Source: an uncultured Bacteroidia bacterium
GTDB taxonomy: Bacteria; Bacteroidota; Bacteroidia; Bacteroidales; UBA932
NCBI GenBank assembly: GCA_902762655.1
Contig: CACWOZ010000005.1
Coordinates: 7,761 to 71,760 of the forward strand
Length of the DNA stretch: 64,000 nt
Reading direction: 5' to 3'
The translations under genes were made by a program, and so were the position numbers. The notes beneath the pieces are model-generated. The model did no database searches. It was not told the DNA's origin and saw only the letters and a program-made list of their open reading frames with translations. This document shows positions 7,511 to 17,131 of this stretch, piece after piece (positions within the stretch are counted from its first letter, which is position 1; each line of letters begins with the position of its first letter).

Positions 7511-9049
7511 ATGACACAAGACGAACTTTTCAAGATTCTGGTGGCCCACTGCAAGGAGTACGGCTTCATCTTTCCCTCCAGTGAAATCTACGACGGACTC
7601 GCCGCCGTCTACGATTACGGCCAGCTCGGTGTAGAACTGAAGAACAATATCAAGAACTACTGGTGGCAGGCTATGGTACGCCTGAACGAAAATATAGTAG
7701 GCATAGACGCTGCCATTTTCATGCATCCCAGCACCTGGGTAGCATCCGGGCACGTCGCAGCCTTCAACGATCCCCTCATCGACAACCGCGACTCCAAGAA
7801 GCGCTACCGCGCCGACGTCCTCATCGAGGACTATCTCGCAAAGATCGAGGAGAAAATCAACAAGGAGGTCGAAAAGGGCCGCAAGCGCTTCGGAGAGGCC
7901 TTCGACGAGGCTAAATTCCGCGAGACCAACCCCAACGTCCTCCGCGAGAAAGCACACTACGAGGAAGTACACAACCGCTACGTGAAGGCGGAAAACGAGA
8001 ACGACCTGGCTGAGTACAAGCAGATTATCCTCGACTGCGGCATAGTCTGCCCCATTTCCGGCACCAAGAACTGGACCGACGTGCGCCAGTTCAACCTGAT
8101 GTTCAGCACCCAGTTCGGTTCCACCGGCGAAGGCGCAAACACCGTCTACCTCCGTCCGGAGACCGCCCAGGGCATATTCGTTGACTACATCAACGTGCAG
8201 AAGACCGGCCGCATGAAGATTCCTTTCGGCATCGCCCAGATCGGAAAGGCCTTCCGCAACGAGGTCGTCGCCCGCCAGTTCATCTTCCGCATGCGCGAAT
8301 TCGAGCAGATGGAGATGGAATTCTTCTGCAAACCAGGCACCGAGATGGAATGGTTCAAGAAGTGGAAAGAGGCCCGCATGAAGTGGCACAGGGCCCTCGG
8401 AATGGGAGATGAGAACTATCGCTTCCACGATCACGAGAAGCTCGCCCACTACGCCAACGCCGCAACCGACATCGAGTTCAACTTCCCCTTCGGATTCAAG
8501 GAACTCGAAGGAATCCACAGCCGCACCGACTTCGACCTCGGCAACCACCAGAAACTCTCCGGAAAGAAGCTTCAGTACTTCGATCCCGAGACCGGCGAAA
8601 GCTACGTCCCCTACTGCGTGGAGACCTCCATCGGCGTCGACCGCATGTTCCTCACCGTGCTCAGCCACTCCTTCAAGCAGGAAACCCTCGAGAACGGAGA
8701 GAGCCGCGTGGTGCTCAGCATCCCCGCTCCTCTCGCTCCCGTCAAGGCCGCAGTCCTGCCTCTCGTAAAGAAGGACGGCCTGCCCGAACTCGCACAGAAG
8801 GTGATGGATGAACTCAAATACGACTTCAACTGCCAGTACGAAGAGAAGGACAGCATAGGCAAGCGCTACCGCCGTCAGGATGCCATCGGCACCCCGTTCT
8901 GCATCACCGTCGACCATCAGAGCCTCGAGGACGGCTGCGTCACCGTTCGCGACCGCGATACTATGGCCCAGGAGCGCGTCAAGATCGAAGACCTCCGCGC
9001 CATGATCGACAAGAAAGTGTCGCTGAGCAACCTGCTTCGCAACCTGTAG
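7511..9049 (+). CDS. glyS: Glycine--tRNA ligase, alpha2 type
   Basis: Charges tRNA-Gly. The 512-residue single-chain protein is the homodimeric, eukaryote/archaea-like class II GlyRS, not the alpha2beta2 form of Proteobacteria. Class II motifs are visible: motif 2 with FRNEV and MREFEQMEMEFF near 255-275, and motif 3 with SIGVDRMFL near 375. The tRNA-anticodon binding domain spans about 400-512. A lysine-rich insertion near 110-150 is usual in the family. The stop is one base before the next ATG, so the following FAD oxidoreductase may share the transcript. Confidence 0.97.
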   Translation: MTQDELFKILVAHCKEYGFIFPSSEIYDGLAAVYDYGQLGVELKNNIKNYWWQAMVRLNENIVGIDAAIFMHPSTWVASGHVAAFNDPLIDNRDSKKRYRADVLIEDYLAKIEEKINKEVEKGRKRFGEAFDEAKFRETNPNVLREKAHYEEVHNRYVKAENENDLAEYKQIILDCGIVCPISGTKNWTDVRQFNLMFSTQFGSTGEGANTVYLRPETAQGIFVDYINVQKTGRMKIPFGIAQIGKAFRNEVVARQFIFRMREFEQMEMEFFCKPGTEMEWFKKWKEARMKWHRALGMGDENYRFHDHEKLAHYANAATDIEFNFPFGFKELEGIHSRTDFDLGNHQKLSGKKLQYFDPETGESYVPYCVETSIGVDRMFLTVLSHSFKQETLENGESRVVLSIPAPLAPVKAAVLPLVKKDGLPELAQKVMDELKYDFNCQYEEKDSIGKRYRRQDAIGTPFCITVDHQSLEDGCVTVRDRDTMAQERVKIEDLRAMIDKKVSLSNLLRNL

Positions 9050-9050
9050 C

Positions 9051-10598
9051 ATGAAGAAACTGTCCGCACTGCTTCTTTCGGCAATATGTATCGCAGTCCC
9101 TTCCTTTGGAGGAAGTAACTGCGATATATTTATATATGGAGGAACGTCTGCGGGAGTGATTGCAGCGAGGAGTGCGGCATTGCAGGGAAAGACCGTTATT
9201 ATAGTTGAACCGACCAACCATATTGGAGGCTTGACCACAGGCGGTCTCGGTTATACAGATATAGGAAAGAATCAGGAACTGAAAGGTCTTGCTGCGGAGT
9301 TCTATCGCGACATAGGAAAACACTATGGTACAGGAGGGGGTAAGCTGGTGTTCGAACCAAAAGTTGCATCCGGAATCTATGCCGGATATCTGGACGATTC
9401 CAGAATAACAGTGCTTAAAAAAACGGGCATAAAAAAACTTGTCAAGTCCGGAAAACGCATCAAGGCAGCCGTGGTCTCCGGACTCGATGAAAAAGGAAAA
9501 TGTACCGGGAAAAACCGGAAAATCAAGGCGAAGGTTTTCATCGATGCCAGCTATGAAGGAGACCTGCTTCCGCTTTCCGGAGTTTCTTTTACGACAGGTA
9601 GGGAGAAATCTTCCAAGTATGGAGAAAAATGGAATGGATTTCATTTCTCGCGGTATCATCAATTCCCCGACGGAGTCGATCCGTATGTAATTGAAGGCGA
9701 TCCGCAAAGCGGTTTGCTATGGGGAATATCATCTTCCAGTCCTTCACAGGAAGGAGATGGTGACAGCCTTATCCAGGCATACAATCTGCGGGTCTGCCTC
9801 ACCGACAGCACGGAGAACAGAATTCCCATTACCGAACCGGACAATTACGACGCAACCCGCTACGAACTGCTCGCCAGGCTGATGGCGGCGCAGAAGCCGG
9901 ATGCTAGATACTTTATCTGGAGCCCCATGCCGGGCCGGAAAACGGACATCAACAATTATGGAGGTTTTTCAACCGACATGATAGGCATGAACTACGACTA
10001 CATCGGAGCTTCTTATGAGCGCCGCGCCCAGATACTCGATGCACATACCGACTACACGAAAGGCCTCTTCTGGTTCATCCTCACCGATCCCCGTGTGCCG
10101 GAAAAACTCTCGAAGGAAATCTCCCGCTGGGGATATCCAAAGGATGAATACCCCGAAAACAATCACTGGACCCCGCAGCTTTATGTCCGTGAAGGGCGCA
10201 GGATGGTAAGCGATTATGTGGTCACGCAGGCGGACTGCGAAGGGAAGACCAGGGCGGAAGATGGAATCGCAGAAGCGGCTTACATGATGGACTCCCACAA
10301 CTGCCAGCGGATTGTTGTCGAAAAAGACGGCAGGCGTATGGTAAAGAACGAGGGAGATGTAGAAATCAAGATTCCCGGACCTTATCCGATTTCGTACAGG
10401 GCGGTAATTCCCTCCGCAAAAGAATGTTCAAATCTTCTGGTTCCGGTGTGCCTTTCAGCCAGCCATATCGCCTACGGGTCCATCAGGATGGAACCGGTAT
10501 TCATGAGTCTAGGGGAGGTGGCTGCCAAGGCTGCAGTTCAGGCAATAGGCAATTCGTGTACTGTGCAGGAAGTGGATTGGCGCAGCGTCAGGCTCTGA
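9051..10598 (+). CDS. Secreted FAD-dependent oxidoreductase (FAD_oxidored family)
   Basis: A 515-residue protein with a signal peptide (about 1-20) and an N-terminal FAD-binding fold: YGGTSAGVIAARSA around 28-42, acidic VEPTNHIGG about 25 residues later, and GGLTTGGLGYTD. DASYEGDLLPLSGV is a second family segment. Close relatives are common in Bacteroidota glycan and sulfated-substrate loci, where the substrate is usually unknown. It starts one base after glyS but is exported and lies beside the sigma/anti-sigma pair, so it may belong to the accessory locus. Its last 11 bases overlap the convergent sigma gene. The reaction cannot be named from sequence. Confidence 0.85.
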   Translation: MKKLSALLLSAICIAVPSFGGSNCDIFIYGGTSAGVIAARSAALQGKTVIIVEPTNHIGGLTTGGLGYTDIGKNQELKGLAAEFYRDIGKHYGTGGGKLVFEPKVASGIYAGYLDDSRITVLKKTGIKKLVKSGKRIKAAVVSGLDEKGKCTGKNRKIKAKVFIDASYEGDLLPLSGVSFTTGREKSSKYGEKWNGFHFSRYHQFPDGVDPYVIEGDPQSGLLWGISSSSPSQEGDGDSLIQAYNLRVCLTDSTENRIPITEPDNYDATRYELLARLMAAQKPDARYFIWSPMPGRKTDINNYGGFSTDMIGMNYDYIGASYERRAQILDAHTDYTKGLFWFILTDPRVPEKLSKEISRWGYPKDEYPENNHWTPQLYVREGRRMVSDYVVTQADCEGKTRAEDGIAEAAYMMDSHNCQRIVVEKDGRRMVKNEGDVEIKIPGPYPISYRAVIPSAKECSNLLVPVCLSASHIAYGSIRMEPVFMSLGEVAAKAAVQAIGNSCTVQEVDWRSVRL

Positions 10599-11127
10599 TA
10601 TCCAGAGCTTTGCGCAACTGTTTCAAAGCATGTGTGATATGAGTCTCCACCGTCCTTATGCTCAGGCCGGTCAGATCCGCTATCTGCGGATTGCTCAATC
10701 CCTGGAAGCGGCTCATGACGAAAACCCTCCGTCTTTGCGGCGGTAATTTTGATATGGCCCTGTTGAGTTTTTCGATGAATTCCGATTTTTCGGCATAATC
10801 TTCGTTTTCCCCAGCCAACTCTTTTGAAATCACTACCGCTTCCTCGTGGAACCTCCGGTTCACGCCTTTGTGTTTAGAAAAGTCAAGCACCGCATTTTTT
10901 GCCATTTTGAGGAGGTAAGACTCGAAAGACGACACTTTAGACACAAACCTTCTGCGGACCCAGATTTTTACGAAAATATCCTGTGTAAGGTCGCCGGCAA
11001 CCTCGCCGTCGTGGATGAGAGCCTTGATAAAACCTGCACATTTCCCGGAATAAAGCGTGTACAACGCAGAAAAAGCGTCGTTGTCACCACGCCCGAGACG
11101 TTGAAGAATATCTCTGGTTTCATCCAT
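10588..11127 (-). CDS. ECF-type RNA polymerase sigma factor
   Basis: A 179-residue sigma-70 family protein with only regions 2 and 4, as in ECF sigma factors. Region 2 covers about 25-90 (DLTQDIFVKIWVRR). Region 4 covers about 115-175 and contains a helix-turn-helix (LSNPQIADLTGLSIRTVETHI). The sequence resembles the Bacteroidota-expanded ECF group that pairs with FecR and an STN-bearing SusC, both of which follow on the opposite strand. Here sigma and anti-sigma genes are divergent, while they are usually co-directional. It likely activates the 11-39 kb locus, which is inference. Confidence 0.93.
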   Translation of the reverse strand: MDETRDILQRLGRGDNDAFSALYTLYSGKCAGFIKALIHDGEVAGDLTQDIFVKIWVRRRFVSKVSSFESYLLKMAKNAVLDFSKHKGVNRRFHEEAVVISKELAGENEDYAEKSEFIEKLNRAISKLPPQRRRVFVMSRFQGLSNPQIADLTGLSIRTVETHITHALKQLRKALDIRA

Positions 11128-11146
11128 CGGTTATCATTTTGCGATG

Positions 11147-11154
11147 CAAATCTA
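11147..11154 (-). promoter_or_regulatory. -7 element upstream of the ECF sigma gene
   Basis: The minus strand reads TAGATTTG, matching TAnnTTTG, about 19 bases before the sigma ATG. A -33 TTG is not evident. The element shares a roughly 100-base divergent spacer with the anti-sigma promoter. Confidence 0.45.
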
Positions 11155-11221
11155 ATGTTTTTCACGAAAATATTATTACGTGTTTTGTTGCAGATAATCG
11201 TCGTATGCGAAAAAAAAACAC

Positions 11222-11229
11222 TAATTTTG
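11222..11229 (+). promoter_or_regulatory. -7 element abutting the fecR-type gene start
   Basis: TAATTTTG matches TAnnTTTG and ends two bases before the ATG at 11232. A transcript from here would start at or within a few bases of the ATGs at 11232 or 11238, implying a leaderless or nearly leaderless message. No -33 TTG at normal spacing is visible, so use of this element is uncertain. Confidence 0.35.
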
Positions 11230-11231
11230 TA

Positions 11232-12050
11232 ATGGCTATGACCAAAAATTCAGAACGCAGGATAAGGCAGATTTGGGATCAGGCGGATCCCCTTGAGAGT
11301 TCTGCCCTGCCCAGCGCTTCCGCTGTCCTGTCCAAAGGTCTTTCCCGGGAAAAAACCGTCCGTCGGCGCATTGTTGCAGCCATGTCTTCTGCGGCTGTCC
11401 TGCTGGCGGTGATCACCGGCTATTTCTCGTTCTCCGGAAGGCAGTCCTCCGTAACCCTGCTTGCAGAAGGAGACAAGGCTCAATATACCCTTCCGGACGG
11501 CACCAACGTGTGGCTGAACAAGAACTCCAGACTTGAATACGGGAGTTCTTTCGAATCCGGAAAACGCACGGTCAAACTCTTGGGCGAAGCCTTCTTCGAC
11601 GTGGCCAAGGACGCCTTGCACCCCTTTGCGGTGGAAACGGGCGCCATGACGATAAAGGTCCTCGGAACCCGGTTCACAGTCTCGGCATACGAAAATGAAA
11701 ACCAGTCCGCCTGGCTGGAAGAGGGAAAGATTGAAGTCAACGGCCGAAATCTCGAAAACACCGAACTGCATCCCGACCAGAGCATACATTTCGACGGGAG
11801 CGGCTGGAAAGTCTCCGATACACCTGCGTCATGCCATACATCGTGGATATCAGACAGACTCACGATGGAAAACATGCCGCTCGACGAAGTGGTATCATCC
11901 CTTGAACACTGGTTCAACGTCGGACTGTCCCTCAAAGACCCTGCAAAGGCCCACGGCATCAAACTCTCGATGACCGTGAGGGGAGAGTCTCTCGCAACCA
12001 TACTCGAAACCATCAGCCTCCTTTCTGGCGAAACCGTCTCCATCAGGTAA
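11232..12050 (+). CDS. FecR-family anti-sigma factor
   Basis: Inner-membrane regulator that holds the ECF sigma factor and takes the signal from the STN domain of a TonB-dependent transporter. The 272-residue protein has a short cytoplasmic N-terminus with a W-containing sigma-binding region, one membrane segment at about 45-67, and a periplasmic FecR domain with LPDGTNVWLNKNSRLEY, RTVKLLGEAFFDV and VLGTRFTVSAY. A C-terminal DUF4974-like portion follows from about residue 195. The ATG at 11232 (or 11238) is preferred, because a longer frame from 11139 runs through the probable promoter. The SusC gene begins 21 bases later. Confidence 0.92.
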   Translation: MAMTKNSERRIRQIWDQADPLESSALPSASAVLSKGLSREKTVRRRIVAAMSSAAVLLAVITGYFSFSGRQSSVTLLAEGDKAQYTLPDGTNVWLNKNSRLEYGSSFESGKRTVKLLGEAFFDVAKDALHPFAVETGAMTIKVLGTRFTVSAYENENQSAWLEEGKIEVNGRNLENTELHPDQSIHFDGSGWKVSDTPASCHTSWISDRLTMENMPLDEVVSSLEHWFNVGLSLKDPAKAHGIKLSMTVRGESLATILETISLLSGETVSIR

Positions 12051-12071
12051 GAATAAACGTAGTATTCTGCT

Positions 12072-15000
12072 ATGCGTTGGAGTCGGATTATCATCTTGAC
12101 GATAGTATTGTCGTGCATTCAGGCGTTCAATCACACGCTTGAAGCGCAGAAACTCACACTCGACCTTGAGAATGTGAGCGTGCTGGAACTGTTCCGCAAC
12201 ATCGAAAAAGAGACCGGCCTCGCATTCTTCTACAGCAACAACGAAGTGGATGTCACCCGGACCGTGACGGTCAAGGTAAAGGACACTCAACTGGTCGAAA
12301 TCCTCAGCATCGTATTTCCCGAAATGAGGTGCCTGATCCTCGAAGAAAGGATAGTTCTGATTCCGGAAAGACGGCAGACGCATCCCGACACCGCCGATGC
12401 CGACACCCCGGGAATCCTGCAGTCCGGCGACACGGCGCGACTTCGGAAACCGCGGCCCATATACAATATCCTTAAAGAAGCGATAGTGGTGGGATACGGC
12501 ATCCAGCAGAAAAAGAATGTTACCGGCGCGGTATCTGTTCTGGATGAAAAGGACATCAAGGATCGCCCCGTGGCTGGAATAGGACAGGTGATGCAGGGGA
12601 TGGTGTCCAACTTGAACATACTTCAGGAATCCGGCCAGCCGGGAGCCGTTTCCCTGTTCAATATCCGCGGAACAACGTCTCTGAACGGCGGCGACCCCCT
12701 GATCCTTGTGGACGGAGTGGAGACCGATCCCATGAGCGTCAACCCGTCGGACATAGAATCTATCACCATCCTCAAGGACGCTTCCTCCGCAGCCATCTAC
12801 GGAGTCCGGGGAGCGTTCGGAGTCATTCTTGTCACAACCCGTACCGGGCAGCACGACCGTCCGCCCAAGGTCTCCCTGAACACCAGGTTCTCCCTTTCTG
12901 CAAACACCGTCTCCACCAACTTTGAAACAAGGGGTTACGATGCCGCCAAACTCGCGGACAGATTCATGCTGAACTCCGTTTCGGGCATACCATATACCAA
13001 GTATACCGATGCGGATTACCAGCGTCTTTACGAACGCAGGGGTGACAAGAAGCCAGTTGCGGAGCGTCCGTGGATGGTGACGGAGAACCGCGACGGCGTC
13101 CCTTCGTACATCTACCTCGGCAACTTCGACTGGTACAGGTATCTTTACAACGAATCCCGGCCTACGCAGGATTACAACATAGAAATCTCCGGAGGCTCGC
13201 AGAAAGTCTCCTACAAGCTCAGCGGACGCTTCTACAACCAGCAGGGAATCCAGCGCATGGGCCCCGACCGCTTCCGCTCCTACACCCTTTCGAGCAAGGT
13301 GCAGATGCAGTTGAGGGACTGGCTGAGCATTGGTTACAGCTCCCGGTTCTATTCGTCTGGATATAACTATCTCGGCCTCGATTCCCAGTATATTAACTTC
13401 TACCGCCCCACCATACATGCCCTGCCCTCCTTCCTGCCGGTGAATCCAGACGGGACGGCGGTGTCGCACACGGTACTCACCAACTCTTCCGCCCATTTCA
13501 TAATGTCCGGCTACAACTCCATGATGCGCAGCGGCAACACCGGCGGAACAAATACCGACGAGCAGACCTACAACACCATCGACATGACCGCCGACCTGCT
13601 CCCCGGTTTATCGCTGAAGGCATCCTACACCTACCACTCCTCCTACCTGCAGAAACTGTTCAGGAGCGCTCCCGCCCCCTACTCCATGTACCCCGGCGAA
13701 ACCGCCTACGAACCCGCAAACGCCTACGAGGATTATCTTTCGCAGAGAGACACGCGCATCAGGAGGAACTTCTTCGATGTCTTCCTCACCTGGGAGAAGA
13801 CCTTCGCCGGAAGGCACCATCTGACCGCCGTCGGCGGAGGGTCATACGAAGACTGGACGAGCAAGCAGCTGTTCGTGCAGCGGAAGGACCTTCTGTCGGA
13901 GACGCTGTCGGATTTCAATCTCGCCACGGGAGAGATCAAACGACTCAACGGCGGAGTGCGGGAATACGCGCTTGCCGGCCTTTTCTACAGGGTTTCATAC
14001 GACTGGAAAGGAAAATACCTACTGGAATTCAACGGCCGCTTCGACGGCTCTTCCCGCTTCCCCAAGGGCAACAAATGGGGTTTGTTCCCTTCCGTTTCGG
14101 GAGGATGGAGGATTATCCCCCAACTTAAGCTCAGGGCATCCTACGGGTCGCTGGGCAACCAGTCCATCAACGAATATGCTTACTGGCAGACCATTCGCAC
14201 CGGCGATGTCATGCGATACTCCTTCGACGGGCAGACACTTGGCAGATTCGCGGTAGTGGACGACCCTGTGGAAACCGGAACCTGGGAGAAGATACTGACC
14301 ACCAACGTCGGCGCCGACCTCTCTCTGCTCAACTCCCGCCTGAGCATAGCGGCCGACGCTTACGTGAGGAACGCCATCGGCATACTCACTTCCGGAACCG
14401 CCCTGCCCTCATTCTATGGTGCGACCGAACCCCTGGTGAACGCCCACGACATCCGCACCAACGGATGTGAACTGACCGTAACATGGAACGACAGCGCCAA
14501 GTTCAGGGGCCGGAACCTGAATTACGGGATAACCGCCGTGCTGTCGGATTACATATCCACGTATGTCAGATGCGACAATCCTTCCGGCCTCCTCTCCGAA
14601 CCTTACCCAGGCCGCAGGCTCGGTGAGATATGGGGATATGAGGTCGACGGGCTGTTCCGCAACGACGACGAAGCAGCCGCCTATGCCGCCAAGGTCGACC
14701 TTTCTCAGATAAGTCCTGGATATTTCTCTTCCTTTAACGAAGCGTCCCGCGGAGTGCGTGGAGGAGATATGAGATACATCGACCTCAACGGCGACGGTAT
14801 CATAACATCCGGCAAGAACACCCTTGATGACCCGGGCGACCAGAAAGTCATAGGCAACAGCCTGCCTCGCTGGCAGTACGGAGTCCGCGGAAACGTGTCA
14901 TGGAACGGATGGACGCTTCAGCTGTTTTTCCAGGGCATCGGGCACATGGACTGGTATCCCGGACACGAAAATATGCGCTTCTGGGGCCCTTATTCAAGGC

Positions 15001-15386
15001 CTTACGCATCGTTTGTCCCGCGTGGTTTCATGAATGACGTATGGGATGAAGACAATACCGGGGCCTACTTCCCGCGGCCGCGCGGATACGCCGCCCTCAC
15101 TGCATCCAACGGTTCGCTCTACTACATCAATTCCAGATACCTGCAGAATCTTGCGTATCTGCGTCTCAAAAACATTTCTCTCGCCTACAACATTCCGTCC
15201 GGGGCAATCGCGAAGGCCGGCCTTTCGGAAGCGCGGATATGCTTCAGCGGAGAGAATGTGTTTACCTGGAGTGCTGTTCACGGCAATTATGTCGATCCTG
15301 AGCAGATTTCGGCGAACAGCGACCGTAACGGCAACACCTACCCGTGGTACAGGGTCTTCTCCATCGGAATCAGCTTGACCTTCTGA
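12072..15386 (+). CDS. SusC/RagA-family TonB-dependent transporter with N-terminal STN signalling domain
   Basis: Outer-membrane importer of 1104 residues: signal peptide about 1-26, STN domain about 27-100 (VLELFRNIEKETGLAFFYS), a 35-residue linker, plug domain about 136-262 starting at EAIVVGYGIQQKKNVTGAVS with DPLILVDGVE and SIESITILKDASSAAIYG-like SusC signatures, then a beta-barrel to a terminal phenylalanine. The usual CarboxypepD_reg (DUF4480-like) domain between STN and plug is missing. STN next to FecR and an ECF sigma factor indicates that it both imports substrate and signals. Its SusD partner starts four bases later. Confidence 0.95.
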   Translation: MRWSRIIILTIVLSCIQAFNHTLEAQKLTLDLENVSVLELFRNIEKETGLAFFYSNNEVDVTRTVTVKVKDTQLVEILSIVFPEMRCLILEERIVLIPERRQTHPDTADADTPGILQSGDTARLRKPRPIYNILKEAIVVGYGIQQKKNVTGAVSVLDEKDIKDRPVAGIGQVMQGMVSNLNILQESGQPGAVSLFNIRGTTSLNGGDPLILVDGVETDPMSVNPSDIESITILKDASSAAIYGVRGAFGVILVTTRTGQHDRPPKVSLNTRFSLSANTVSTNFETRGYDAAKLADRFMLNSVSGIPYTKYTDADYQRLYERRGDKKPVAERPWMVTENRDGVPSYIYLGNFDWYRYLYNESRPTQDYNIEISGGSQKVSYKLSGRFYNQQGIQRMGPDRFRSYTLSSKVQMQLRDWLSIGYSSRFYSSGYNYLGLDSQYINFYRPTIHALPSFLPVNPDGTAVSHTVLTNSSAHFIMSGYNSMMRSGNTGGTNTDEQTYNTIDMTADLLPGLSLKASYTYHSSYLQKLFRSAPAPYSMYPGETAYEPANAYEDYLSQRDTRIRRNFFDVFLTWEKTFAGRHHLTAVGGGSYEDWTSKQLFVQRKDLLSETLSDFNLATGEIKRLNGGVREYALAGLFYRVSYDWKGKYLLEFNGRFDGSSRFPKGNKWGLFPSVSGGWRIIPQLKLRASYGSLGNQSINEYAYWQTIRTGDVMRYSFDGQTLGRFAVVDDPVETGTWEKILTTNVGADLSLLNSRLSIAADAYVRNAIGILTSGTALPSFYGATEPLVNAHDIRTNGCELTVTWNDSAKFRGRNLNYGITAVLSDYISTYVRCDNPSGLLSEPYPGRRLGEIWGYEVDGLFRNDDEAAAYAAKVDLSQISPGYFSSFNEASRGVRGGDMRYIDLNGDGIITSGKNTLDDPGDQKVIGNSLPRWQYGVRGNVSWNGWTLQLFFQGIGHMDWYPGHENMRFWGPYSRPYASFVPRGFMNDVWDEDNTGAYFPRPRGYAALTASNGSLYYINSRYLQNLAYLRLKNISLAYNIPSGAIAKAGLSEARICFSGENVFTWSAVHGNYVDPEQISANSDRNGNTYPWYRVFSIGISLTF

Positions 15387-15390
15387 CGCT

Positions 15391-17121
15391 ATGACAAAGA
15401 AATTAATTCTGATTCTCTGCACGGCCCTGACATTATCCTGCTCAGGTTTTCTGGTGAAGGAACCCGAAGATGCCCTCGCGGTTGAGGATTTCTTCAAGGA
15501 TGAGACCCAGTGCCGTCTCTATACTAACAGGTTCTACCGCATTCTTCCGTCCGGATCGGCGATATTCGACGAGGGGGCCGATATTATTATCAAGAGCACT
15601 CTCGCTCCAGAACTCCGCGGTGCCCGATTCGTGTCGTCCAAAGACAGAAACTGGACCTGGGATGCCCTGCGCGAAATCAATTTCTTCCTTGAGAATATCT
15701 GGCGTTGCGACGATGCCCGGGTGCGTGCCGAATACTCCGGCCTCGCCCGTTTCTTCCGCGCCTGGTTCTACTATGACAAAGTGCGCAGATTTGGCGACGT
15801 GCCCTGGTTTGACCATACCCTCAACGCCTCAGACATTACCCTTTACAAGGAGAGGGACAGCCGCAGTTTTGTAATGGCGAACGTGCTTGCCGACATCGAC
15901 GACGCCATAGCCAACCTGCCTGCGGATCATGAGAAATACAGGGTTACGCGCTGGACCGCCCTTGCGCTGAAGAGCCGCATCTTCCTCTTCGAGGGCACCT
16001 GGCGCAAGTATCATGGCTTGGAAGACTGGGAATCCTGTCTCCGCGAATGCGTGTCTGCCTGCGAGGAACTTATAGCGGACGGCGGCTACTCCCTCTATAC
16101 GGAAGGCGACACGCCCTACCGAGACCTCTTCCTCAGCAAAAGCGCCGTCGGTCAGGAGGTGATTCTCGCCCAGGCTTACGGAATATCGATGGGCCTCACC
16201 CATAACGCAAACGACTACTTCACATCCACGACGATGGGACGTTCGGGCCTCCTTAAAGACGTCGTGGACATGTACCTGATGACCGACGGCTCACGTTTCA
16301 CCGACAAGGAAAACTTCGACAACCTCGACTTCATGCAGGAATGCCAGGGGCGCGATCCGAGGCTGGCCCAGACAATCCGCACCCCCGGATATACCCGCGT
16401 GGGAAGCCAGTCATGGGTCGCCCCCGACATGAACGCTACCCTGACAGGCTATCAGATAGTGAAGTATGTGGGAGAACCCCGCTACGACATCTCAAACACT
16501 TCCGAAAACGACCTGCCCATCTTCCGCTTGGCGGAGGTGTACCTGAACTACGCCGAGGCGAAGGCAGAACTCGGGACCCTGACGCAGGACGACCTTGACA
16601 AGACGGTCTGCCTGCTCCGCAGCAGGGTCGGCATGCCTCCTCTCGACATGGCCGCCGCCAACGCCTCCCCCGATCCTTTCCTATGCGATCCTGTGACGGG
16701 ATACAAGAACGTGCAGGGCCCCGACAGGGGGGTGATACTCGAAATCCGCAGGGAGCGCACCATAGAACTTATCTGCGAAGGATTCAGATACTGGGACATC
16801 ATGCGCTGGAAAGAGGGAAAGCGTTTCGACAGGCCCTTCCTCGGGATGTATTTCCCCGGCCCCGGCACCTATGACCTCGACGGAAGCGGAAGCGACGACT
16901 TCTGCCTCTACCTCGGCGATTCCCCTGCCGTGGAGAGCGGCGTCGCGTATTCCAACATAGCCGACCTGGCGCTCACCAGGGGCATGAGCGGGAACATAGT
17001 GCGCTTTGGCAACATCCCCCGCAACTGGCGTGAAGACAGGGACTACCTCTATCCGATACCTACCGATGACATAGTGCTCACAGGAGGAGCAATAGTACAA
17101 AACCCCAACTGGGATGAATAA
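15391..17121 (+). CDS. SusD/RagB-family outer-membrane lipoprotein
   Basis: Surface substrate-binding partner of the preceding SusC. The 576-residue protein has a lipoprotein signal with the lipidated cysteine at C17 (LTLSC). The SusD fold is shown by the N-terminal helical repeat region (FFRAWFYYDKVRRFGDVPWF near 120-140), WTALALKSRIFLFEGTW, and the C-terminal ERTIELICEGFRYWDIMRWK and PIPTDDIVL segments. Its 3' end abuts the next lipoprotein gene. The ligand is not predictable. Confidence 0.95.
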   Translation: MTKKLILILCTALTLSCSGFLVKEPEDALAVEDFFKDETQCRLYTNRFYRILPSGSAIFDEGADIIIKSTLAPELRGARFVSSKDRNWTWDALREINFFLENIWRCDDARVRAEYSGLARFFRAWFYYDKVRRFGDVPWFDHTLNASDITLYKERDSRSFVMANVLADIDDAIANLPADHEKYRVTRWTALALKSRIFLFEGTWRKYHGLEDWESCLRECVSACEELIADGGYSLYTEGDTPYRDLFLSKSAVGQEVILAQAYGISMGLTHNANDYFTSTTMGRSGLLKDVVDMYLMTDGSRFTDKENFDNLDFMQECQGRDPRLAQTIRTPGYTRVGSQSWVAPDMNATLTGYQIVKYVGEPRYDISNTSENDLPIFRLAEVYLNYAEAKAELGTLTQDDLDKTVCLLRSRVGMPPLDMAAANASPDPFLCDPVTGYKNVQGPDRGVILEIRRERTIELICEGFRYWDIMRWKEGKRFDRPFLGMYFPGPGTYDLDGSGSDDFCLYLGDSPAVESGVAYSNIADLALTRGMSGNIVRFGNIPRNWREDRDYLYPIPTDDIVLTGGAIVQNPNWDE

Positions 17122-17131
17122 TAACGACTAT

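Noticed and set aside
7493-9238. Open frame of 581 codons on the minus strand opposite glyS
   Set aside because: Shadow of glyS produced by codon bias; composition is repetitive and no start context or motif supports it.
11139-11231. N-terminal extension of the FecR gene to 11139
   Set aside because: The extension runs through the divergent promoter region, has no family similarity, and the natural FecR start follows at 11232.
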